Assembly (NCBI GenBank): GCA_937894165.1
Contig: CALCSX010000398.1
Location: 1-12,013, forward strand
Direction of reading: 5' to 3'
DNA length: 12,013 nucleotides
DNA from: an uncultured Saprospiraceae bacterium
GTDB lineage: Bacteria; Bacteroidota; Bacteroidia; Chitinophagales; Saprospiraceae
The position numbers and the translations under genes were made by a program. How positions within the stretch are numbered: position 1 is the stretch's first letter; every line of letters begins with the position of its first letter. The notes beneath the pieces were generated by a model, which was given only the letters and a program-made list of their open reading frames with translations, did not search any database and was not told the DNA's origin. Positions 1-4,731 of this stretch are shown piece by piece.

Positions 1-295
1 GGGTGATGATATTTCTCACTTCGCAAGTAAGGGTGATTGAGGTGGTGCCAAATGCGGTGGCAACAATTCCTATTTCGATGATATCGCCTTGTTCCGGGGC
101 TGAAATAAAATTGATTTCAGACATAAATTTCGTAACCACTTTCCTATTTCCGAGTTGTATGATGGCATAGAGGGCGGCTTCTTCATCTATCCATTGGAGT
201 AATCTTCCACCGAAAAGGGTGTAATTGGCGTTGAGATCCTCGGGTTTTACCCATTTTCGGGTGTGAAATTTAATTTTATTGAGTGATTCGGGCAT
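1..295 (-). CDS. Acyl-CoA thioesterase, hotdog fold (partial, 3' end outside window)
   Basis: The gene reads leftwards from an ATG at 293-295 and runs off the window after 98 codons. The translation contains a hotdog-family acyl-CoA thioesterase signature: N24, then the F28-G29-G30 loop, then W35-I36-D37-E38-E39 at the start of the central helix. The Asn/Asp pair (N24, D37) matches the usual active-site positions of YciA/BFIT-type enzymes, which hydrolyse fatty acyl-CoA to free acid and CoA in the cytosol. The strand after the helix (KFMSEINFISAPEQGDII) also fits the family. The C-terminal third is missing, so one versus two hotdog domains cannot be decided. It diverges from the glutathione peroxidase gene across a 140-bp spacer. 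I see no Shine-Dalgarno motif, which is normal for Bacteroidota. Family assignment is firm; the chain-length preference is unknown. Confidence 0.85.
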   Translation of the reverse strand, partial: MPESLNKIKFHTRKWVKPEDLNANYTLFGGRLLQWIDEEAALYAIIQLGNRKVVTKFMSEINFISAPEQGDIIEIGIVATAFGTTSITLTCEVRNIIT

Positions 296-435
296 TTTGG
301 ACTAATATTTAATAATTTGGGAACAATTGTAGCTATTAATTGTATGTTTTAAGACATAAATTGGCTGAATATTGTTTAAAATTTGAGAGCATTCCAATTA
401 ATCAATTCAAATAAATTCAATAAATTTAAGCAATT
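296..435. other. Divergent intergenic spacer between thioesterase and peroxidase genes
   Basis: This AT-rich spacer must hold the start signals of both divergent genes. On the plus strand there is a TTG at 361-363 and an AAAATTTG at 378-385, which only loosely resembles the Bacteroidota TTG / TAnnTTTG pair, with a short 14-nt gap. I see no convincing palindrome or riboswitch. Confidence 0.4.
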
Positions 436-957
436 ATGAAAATTACAATTTTACTGTTTTTATTAATTTATACAACTATGGGGACTAATATTTACGATAT
501 TTCGATTGAAGGAATCGATGGCAAGACGATAGATCTTTCAGATTTCAAGGGCAAGAAAATATTAATTGTAAATGTAGCTTCAGCTTGCGGCTACACACCT
601 CAATATCAACAATTGCAGGAGTTGCACGAGAATTTTGGAGACAAATTGGTGGTGCTGGGCGTTCCTTCCAATGATTTCGGCGGGCAGGAGCCGGGGACGG
701 AGGCAGAGATTGTAGAATTCTGCTCTTCGAAATTCGGAGTGACTTTTCCGATGACAGCAAAGGTCAAGGTGAAGGGTGCAGACAAGCATGCATTATATCA
801 GTGGTTAACTCAGAAAACTAAGAATGGCCAATTAGATACGGAGGTAAAATGGAATTTTCACAAGTTTTTAATTGATGAGAATGGAGAGCTTTACAAGGAT
901 TTGCCGTCGAATTTCAGCCCTTTGGACGATGAGATTTTGGATTGGGTGAATGGGTAG
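436..957 (+). CDS. Glutathione peroxidase family protein, thioredoxin-dependent type, probably exported
   Basis: This 173-residue protein belongs to the GPx family, which reduces hydrogen peroxide and lipid hydroperoxides. The peroxidatic cysteine is C51 in NVASACGYTPQY (no selenocysteine codon). The other active-site residues are Q84 in FGGQEPG, and W139 and N140 in WNFHKF. C96 in EFCSSKFGVTFP lies where yeast Gpx3 has its resolving cysteine, 45 residues after the peroxidatic one. That suggests the atypical 2-Cys, thioredoxin-using type rather than a glutathione-using one. The middle cysteine of the family (Gpx3 C64) is serine here (VPSND). Residues 1-17 are a short hydrophobic stretch after MK, which looks like a signal peptide and implies a periplasmic or envelope location. 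The ATG is preceded by an A/T-rich leader. It is probably monocistronic. Repeat DNA begins almost at its stop codon. Confidence 0.9.
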   Translation: MKITILLFLLIYTTMGTNIYDISIEGIDGKTIDLSDFKGKKILIVNVASACGYTPQYQQLQELHENFGDKLVVLGVPSNDFGGQEPGTEAEIVEFCSSKFGVTFPMTAKVKVKGADKHALYQWLTQKTKNGQLDTEVKWNFHKFLIDENGELYKDLPSNFSPLDDEILDWVNG

Positions 958-1041
958 GAAGGTAGGTGAAGGGTGAGGTGAAGTAGTGTCGATGTCTTAG
1001 GAATGAAATAGTAAAAAAAGGGAAACTGCAAGGAATATTTA

Positions 1042-1128
1042 ATTCTCTAGACGGCGTTTCGACTCCGCTCAACGACCTCATTTCGACTCCGCTCAACGAC
1101 CTCATTCCGACTTCGCTCAACGACCTCA
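1042..1128 (+). repeat. Array A: leader plus three 24-bp tandem repeats
   Basis: A 15-bp leader (ATTCTCTAGACGGCG, 1042-1056) is followed by three 24-bp units at 1057-1080, 1081-1104 and 1105-1128. Units 1 and 2 are identical; unit 3 has two changes near its start. Each unit begins with the core TTTCGACTCCGCTCA (or a close variant) and ends with ACGACCTCA. There are no spacers between units. The leader and first two units recur in the same orientation at 1659-1721 with a single base change. The core resembles a dispersed intergenic repeat that I recall from other Bacteroidota genomes. Confidence 0.85.
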
Positions 1129-1213
1129 TTTTGAATCCACTTAAAAACTTCTTTTATTATTTCACTCCTCTATTCATTTGCTCAATGAGCGAAATACTCG
1201 CGGCTGAGTGTAT

Positions 1214-1303
1214 CCCTGAGCCGGTCCCTGAGCCGGTCCCTGAGCCGATCCCTGAGCGGAGTCGAAGGGTGAGTCGAAGGGTGAGTCGAAGGGTGAGGTG
1301 AAG
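1214..1303 (-). repeat. Mirrored array: two fused 12-bp tandem repeats
   Basis: Three 12-bp units CCCTGAGCCGGT (1214-1225 and 1226-1237 identical, 1238-1249 with one change) run into CCCTGAGCGG (1250-1259). This then continues as three exact 12-bp units AGTCGAAGGGTG (1260-1271, 1272-1283, 1284-1295). The junction TGAGCGGAGTCGAA at 1253-1266 is the exact reverse complement of TTCGACTCCGCTCA at 1058-1071 and 1675-1688. The array is therefore the same repeat family in the opposite orientation, with each half separately amplified. Confidence 0.8.
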
Positions 1304-1324
1304 GATGAAATTATTATTATTCAA

Positions 1325-1639
1325 TTAATCAATTTTATTAAAAACTTCGTGGGTGCTTTCGTTTAAGCATTTAGCCAACTCATGAAGGTTTTCTGGCATC
1401 AAGTTTATTAAAGATTGCTTCTTTTTTCTACTCCATCCTTGGACTTGTTTTTCTCTCCAATAGGCTTCATCTATTCTGTGATATTCTTCCAAGTAGAGCA
1501 ACTTCACCGGCAATCGTTTTTTAGTGTAGTTTGCTCCATCACCAGTTTGATGTTGAGCCAATCGAAACTCTATGTTTTTGGTACTGCCAGTGTAATAAGT
1601 ATCGTCAGCGCACTCTAAAATATACATGTAACCACTCAT
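1325..1639 (-). CDS. GIY-YIG nuclease family protein (UPF0213/YhbQ-like)
   Basis: This 104-residue protein is essentially one GIY-YIG domain. The motif appears as M5-Y6-I7 and Y16-T17-G18, with R26, H30 and the metal-binding E63 in WREKQVQGWSR all in place, so the nuclease should be active. Length and the SRKKKQSLI tail match the small single-domain UPF0213 group, whose physiological substrate is not well established. About 25 residues follow the domain (NLMPENLHELAKCLNESTHE) and look unrelated to it. The ATG is the only sensible start, just upstream of the motif. The gene is bracketed by repeat arrays sharing the core TTCGACTCCGCTCA: one starts 19 bp before its start codon and one lies 22 bp past its stop. 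In the gene's orientation these are inverted relative to each other. This suggests, but does not prove, a link between nuclease and repeat. Confidence 0.88.
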   Translation of the reverse strand: MSGYMYILECADDTYYTGSTKNIEFRLAQHQTGDGANYTKKRLPVKLLYLEEYHRIDEAYWREKQVQGWSRKKKQSLINLMPENLHELAKCLNESTHEVFNKID

Positions 1640-1658
1640 TTGATATTGTTGAATTATT

Positions 1659-1790
1659 ATTCTCTAGACGGCGTTTCGACTCCGCTCAACGACCTCATTT
1701 CGACTCCGCTCAATGACCTCAATTATTATTCGCTAGGCGGCATTTCGACTCCGCTCAATGACCTTATTTGGACTGCTCATGAACCTCATT
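1659..1790 (+). repeat. Array B: two leader plus repeat blocks upstream of the GIY-YIG gene
   Basis: The leader ATTCTCTAGACGGCG (1659-1673) is followed by 24-bp units at 1674-1697 and 1698-1721. A second, diverged leader ATTCGCTAGGCGGCA (1728-1742) is followed by a unit at 1743-1766 and a decayed 22-bp unit at 1767-1788. A third leader-like ACTCTCTAG lies at 1795-1803 with no repeat after it. The grammar (leader, then one or more 24-mers) is the same as in array A, and the two arrays are direct repeats of about 63 bp with one mismatch. Confidence 0.85.
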
Positions 1791-1885
1791 TGTTACTCTC
1801 TAGCCACCAATCAAAGAGCCTTTTATCCCTGCCCTTTGTGGTTGAATTGAAACATAGTAAAGCGAAAACCTTCCTACTTCCTCTT

Positions 1886-1930
1886 AAAAAATGAATCCTT
1901 CCTTATCAAAATGATAATAAGAAGGATCCA
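1886..1930 (-). terminator. Rho-independent-like terminator of ssb
   Basis: The arms ATCCTTC (1895-1901) and GAAGGAT (1921-1927) pair. Inside them TTATCA (1903-1908) pairs with TGATAA (1912-1917), leaving a 3-nt loop and a small internal loop. On the minus strand the stem is followed by six T (complement of 1886-1891). It lies about 28 bp past the ssb stop codon. Confidence 0.65.
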
Positions 1931-1955
1931 TTAAAAACAGCTTTACAGAATAACA

Positions 1956-2288
1956 TTAGGACATTGCTGCAAATTCATCTACTTGAATACGGGTGCGGTA
2001 TTGCTTTTTGCCCTCCTTGTCCGTGTAGTTGTTGTAGCGTAGCCTTCCTTTGACAACTGTTTCAGATCCTTTTTTTAGGAGTCGAGCCATCAGTTCGGCA
2101 GTCTTACCCCATGCAACAATACTGTGCCACATTGTTTCTTTTTGGGGAACATCACTCTCGGGTGATTTGAAAGATTCAGTGGTGGCTAGCGAAAGCATTA
2201 CATAAGGATTTCCGGCTTGTGTCATGCGCAAATTAGGGTCTTTGCCCAATCTTCCCGTCAGTTGGACGGTGTTGATTAATTTTTTCAT
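1956..2288 (-). CDS. ssb: Single-stranded DNA-binding protein, short tail-less form
   Basis: The 110-residue product is a bacterial SSB OB-fold: N6-T-V-x-L-T-G-R-L-G-x-D-P at the N-terminus, the WHSIVAWGKTAE strand (W54, W60, matching DNA-stacking aromatics of the family) and the GRLRYNNYTDKEGKKQYRT hairpin (81-99). It coats ssDNA during replication, recombination and repair. The protein stops right after the last OB strand (IQVDEFAAMS). The flexible linker and the acidic DDDLPF-type tail, which normally recruits partner proteins, are absent. A tail-less form may be an accessory SSB rather than the main replication protein; this is inference. The gene is divergent from hicAB and has its own terminator. 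A CAAAGTAA at 2327-2334 (TTACTTTG on the minus strand) is one base off the -7 consensus, about 40 bp before the start. Confidence 0.9.
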   Translation of the reverse strand: MKKLINTVQLTGRLGKDPNLRMTQAGNPYVMLSLATTESFKSPESDVPQKETMWHSIVAWGKTAELMARLLKKGSETVVKGRLRYNNYTDKEGKKQYRTRIQVDEFAAMS

Positions 2289-2361
2289 ACTTAGATGATT
2301 TAAATTGTTTTTGATAATATTTTATTCAAAGTAAGCCTAGAATTGCAGATGTACTCGTAAA

Positions 2362-2393
2362 ATAAACGTTTAATGACGTTATTAAACGTTTAT
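2362..2393. promoter_or_regulatory. Large palindrome, candidate operator between ssb and hicAB
   Basis: ATAAACGTTTA (2362-2372) and its exact reverse complement TAAACGTTTAT (2383-2393) are separated by 10 bp. Each arm contains the self-complementary octamer AAACGTTT, with centres 20 bp apart (about two helical turns), and the spacer holds a further ACGTT. It lies about 74 bp before the ssb start and 147 bp before the hicA start. HicB proteins with DNA-binding C-termini commonly repress their own operon through palindromes, so HicB is the obvious candidate binder. An ssb regulator is the alternative. Confidence 0.6.
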
Positions 2394-2504
2394 AAACGGG
2401 TATATGGTTGATTGTCTGATGATTAGATCAAGCTCCGAGAAAGGATTTATTTTACTGAGGAAAGTGTTATTACAATAAATTTTTCTTGCTAATCAGATTT
2501 ATTT

Positions 2505-2535
2505 TTGAAATTGCAACTAAATATAGTTACATTAG
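2505..2535 (+). promoter_or_regulatory. Candidate hicAB promoter
   Basis: TTG at 2505-2507 and TACATTAG at 2528-2535 (one mismatch to TAnnTTTG) are 20 nt apart, as in Bacteroidota promoters. The box ends only 4 nt before the hicA ATG at 2540. The transcript would therefore be leaderless or nearly so. It also argues against any start codon upstream of 2540. Confidence 0.45.
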
Positions 2536-2539
2536 CGTT

Positions 2540-2782
2540 ATGTCTAGTAAAGAAAAACTAAAAAATAGGTTCTTGAGCATGCCTAAGGATTTTCATTATG
2601 ATGAAATGGTGAAACTCTTAAAAATTTTTGGGTACAACGAAATTCGAATTGGCAAGACCTCAGGATCTAAAGTAAAATTTATAAATATAAAGGGAGATCA
2701 AATCAGATTGCATAAACCTCATCCATCAGGTATTTTGAAGGAGTATCAACTTAAACAAATTAAAGAAAAATTAGACATATGA
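2540..2782 (+). CDS. hicA: HicA-family toxin
   Basis: This 80-residue protein matches the HicA/YcfA family (dsRBD-like fold), which cleaves mRNA in the cytosol until neutralised by HicB. Visible features are KEKLKNRFLSMPKDF at the start, the helix YDEMVKLLKIFGY, the glycine loop GKTSGSKVKF (38-47) and the R56-L-H-K-P-H-P motif (56-62). In shorter HicA toxins the catalytic histidine sits in a GSH-type loop. Here the loop reads G42-S43-K44, so catalysis may rely on H58 or H61, or differ. From memory, many HicA relatives with the KEKL...HKPHP layout share this. I chose the ATG at 2540 because the family begins with this segment; a TTG at 2486 would add 18 unrelated residues lying across the putative promoter. 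It overlaps hicB by ATGA, indicating translational coupling. Confidence 0.85.
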   Translation: MSSKEKLKNRFLSMPKDFHYDEMVKLLKIFGYNEIRIGKTSGSKVKFINIKGDQIRLHKPHPSGILKEYQLKQIKEKLDI

Positions 2783-3117
2783 AAAATTTAGAATACAAAG
2801 GATTTACCGGATCAATTGAATATAGCAAAGAAGATAAATTGTTTTTTGGTAGAGTTCTAGGCATTAAAAGTTTGATCTCCTATGAAGGCGAGACCGGATC
2901 TGAACTTGAGAACGATTTTAATGTTTCTATAGACGATTATTTAGCAGATTGTCAAGCGTTGAATATAGTACCTGAAAAACCTTTCAAAGGGAATTTCAAT
3001 GTGCGAATTTCAACTGAATTACATAAAGAGGCTGCTTTGAAGGCATTGGAATTAAATACCAGTTTAAATAGTTTCGTTTCTGAATCTATTCGTACGCGGT
3101 TAAGAGAAAAGATTTAA
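2779..3117 (+). CDS. hicB: HicB-family antitoxin with ribbon-helix-helix C-terminus
   Basis: The 112-residue product has the two-part HicB layout. Residues 5-66 form the degenerate RNase H-like fold that blocks HicA (YKGFTGSIEYSKEDKLFFGRV, then SYEGETGSELENDFNVSIDDYL). Residues 72-108 form a ribbon-helix-helix DNA-binding domain (FNVRISTELHKEAALKALEL, then SLNSFVSESIRTRL). The second part is expected to bind the operon's own operator, so autoregulation of hicAB is likely. The palindrome at 2362-2393 is the best candidate site. Its start codon overlaps the hicA stop by four bases. No lesion is visible, so the pair should be functional. No clear terminator follows within the roughly 90 bp before the next promoter. 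Confidence 0.88.
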   Translation: MKNLEYKGFTGSIEYSKEDKLFFGRVLGIKSLISYEGETGSELENDFNVSIDDYLADCQALNIVPEKPFKGNFNVRISTELHKEAALKALELNTSLNSFVSESIRTRLREKI

Positions 3118-3209
3118 TTCTATTCTGCTCTCCTCTCCTACTTTAGCAATAACGCAGACCTTGTTTTCATTCATTAACAATTTAATTTTAAAAATTAATT
3201 TGTTTTAGA

Positions 3210-3217
3210 TATCTTTG
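3210..3217 (+). promoter_or_regulatory. Bacteroidota -7 box upstream of the M48 peptidase gene
   Basis: TATCTTTG is a perfect match to TAnnTTTG. No TTG is found at the usual distance upstream, so only the -7 half is supported. The box contains the TTG at 3215 that would be the longest start of the downstream frame, which argues that translation begins further in. Confidence 0.5.
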
Positions 3218-3256
3218 AAAGGACAAACAATCCCGCTAAATAATATTTGTTTCTCC

Positions 3257-4714
3257 GTGTATAGATTGCTTTTTTTATTGTTTTTCCTCCTGTTGCAAAA
3301 TTTTATTTCGGCTCAGGAAATATACCAACCTTTGGTCAATTTCCTTCCTGACGAAAAGGTCATTGAAGCCCTCGCCTTCAACCTAGAAAACCCCGACTAC
3401 CCGTATTCCACTAATGAAAAAAATATTCTCAAAAAATTGAAAGAAATTGAGGCTAGTAGGGGTGAATATTTAAATGAGCTCTACGATGAAGATCAATTGA
3501 TGCAAAATGATCCCATCACAACATTTCTGCAAGATGTTCTCGACAGCATTCTTTATTATAATAAACCGGAATTTCCAGACAAAGCCACTGTCCTTACCAT
3601 TAGAACCAGTGATATTAACGCCTCCAGCATAGGTAAAGGGCTCATTTTTGTCAATATTGGATTATTAGACCGCATTGAAAATTGGGAGGAAATTGCATTT
3701 ATCTTAGCGCACGAGATAGGTCACGATTATTTAAAGCATGCTATAAATGCAAGTGAAAAAAGGCTGGCATTGATCTTAGATAAATCCTTTAAAAAAGAAG
3801 TAAAAAGAGCTTCAAAACAGACTTATGGTGGTTTCTCGGCTGCAAACGAACTCTATCAAAATAGGGCTTACCTCACTTCGAGTCAAAGCCGGGTAAATGA
3901 GATAGCTTCTGATTCAATGGGCTATTACTTTATCCATAATGCAGGTCTCGATAAAGAATATGCGCTCGATGCCTTACGAATGTTGGACAGTGCCGACTAT
4001 TTTAATTTTACAGATACTTTCGATTTAAAGGAAATTTTCTCGACAAAAAATTATGAACTTAAGAACGAATGGTTGTCAAAAAACGATGCTTCCAGCAATT
4101 GGTCGAGAGTGGAGGGTCTTTATGAAATTCCTGATAGTTTAAAATCTCACCCCGACTGCTCGATTCGCATAGATCAATTATCAAAAACCAATTTTCCAGA
4201 TCTAAAAAGAAATTCCAATCGACTTGATTTTAAAGCAAGGTTTGAGGCGCTGAAAAAGGCTATATCATTCGAAAATATTTTAACACAAATAGAAAATGGA
4301 TCTTATTCCTACGCATTGTACAATGCCATCAATTTAAAAAAGAAATTTCCTGAGGAAGTGATTTTGGATTATATGATTGCTCATTCCATGCTCGAAATCA
4401 TCATTGCGATGAAAAAGCAGAAGTTTGTAGAGCATGTTCCGTTCCCCAATGTCAAGTTTCCGGGAGCTTATAATAATTTGCTATCCTTTCTCCATAATGT
4501 GAATTCATCTAAATTGACAAAATTGTATGATGTCTATATTATGGAAAATCTCAAGGAAAATGAGTTGCCGGAGTACATGATATTTCTAGACGCCATGTAT
4601 GCTCATTATATTTCAAATAATATCAATAAAGGCCAGCTTACGCACAACTATGAAGTTCCATACCATCAAAAAAGAGTGAAGGAAATAGATGAATTATTAA
4701 ACAAAAAGAAATAA
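3257..4714 (+). CDS. Exported M48-family zinc metallopeptidase
   Basis: With the GTG start at 3257 the protein has 485 residues. Residues 1-20 are a signal peptide (VYRLLFLLFFLLLQNFISAQ) that ends S-A-Q, typical of Bacteroidota. The peptidase core has the M48 order: NASSIGKGLIFVNIGLLDRI, then the zinc motif H152-E-I-G-H156, then the third ligand E215 in VNEIASDSMGYY with D219. M48 enzymes cut misfolded or regulatory envelope proteins. The C-terminal half (about 320-485) is helical and may include TPR-like hairpins, but I cannot name a domain. The reading frame is open back to a TTG at 3215; I prefer 3257 because the TTG lies inside a -7 box and the shorter start gives a clean signal peptide. 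Another start is possible. The next gene follows after 17 bp, so the two probably form an operon. Confidence 0.87.
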   Translation: MYRLLFLLFFLLLQNFISAQEIYQPLVNFLPDEKVIEALAFNLENPDYPYSTNEKNILKKLKEIEASRGEYLNELYDEDQLMQNDPITTFLQDVLDSILYYNKPEFPDKATVLTIRTSDINASSIGKGLIFVNIGLLDRIENWEEIAFILAHEIGHDYLKHAINASEKRLALILDKSFKKEVKRASKQTYGGFSAANELYQNRAYLTSSQSRVNEIASDSMGYYFIHNAGLDKEYALDALRMLDSADYFNFTDTFDLKEIFSTKNYELKNEWLSKNDASSNWSRVEGLYEIPDSLKSHPDCSIRIDQLSKTNFPDLKRNSNRLDFKARFEALKKAISFENILTQIENGSYSYALYNAINLKKKFPEEVILDYMIAHSMLEIIIAMKKQKFVEHVPFPNVKFPGAYNNLLSFLHNVNSSKLTKLYDVYIMENLKENELPEYMIFLDAMYAHYISNNINKGQLTHNYEVPYHQKRVKEIDELLNKKK

Positions 4715-4731
4715 TCCTAAACAATTCAATT

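Larger units (their letters stand above)
958..1324. repeat. Gene-free repeat region between the peroxidase and GIY-YIG genes
   Basis: This stretch carries no credible gene. It contains a plus-orientation array (1042-1128), a short AT-rich divider (1129-1200) and a mirrored array (1214-1303). The first bases after the peroxidase stop already carry a related fragment: GAAGGGTGAGGTGAAG at 968-983 recurs exactly at 1288-1303. The arrays are visibly richer in G+C than the flanking DNA. Confidence 0.8.
1640..1955. other. Non-coding region between GIY-YIG and ssb genes
   Basis: The left half is array B. From about 1804 to 1880 I see nothing recognisable. The right end holds the ssb terminator. An open frame crosses the repeats on the plus strand (about 1640-1894), but its sequence is only the translated repeat, so it is not annotated. 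Confidence 0.6.

Noticed and set aside
545..789. Minus-strand frames opposite the glutathione peroxidase gene
   Set aside because: They are antisense shadows of a gene with all catalytic residues in place.
1042..1128. CRISPR-like array
   Set aside because: The 24-bp units are directly adjacent with no unique spacers, and no cas genes are present.
1640..1894. Plus-strand open frame encoding STPLNDLI-type peptide repeats
   Set aside because: It is the translation of the 24-bp DNA repeats, which stay in frame because 24 is a multiple of three. There is no domain, and the same DNA occurs in non-coding positions (array A).
2486..2539. Longer hicA reading from a TTG start
   Set aside because: It adds 18 residues not seen in the family and overlaps the putative promoter; the ATG at 2540 fits the usual HicA start.
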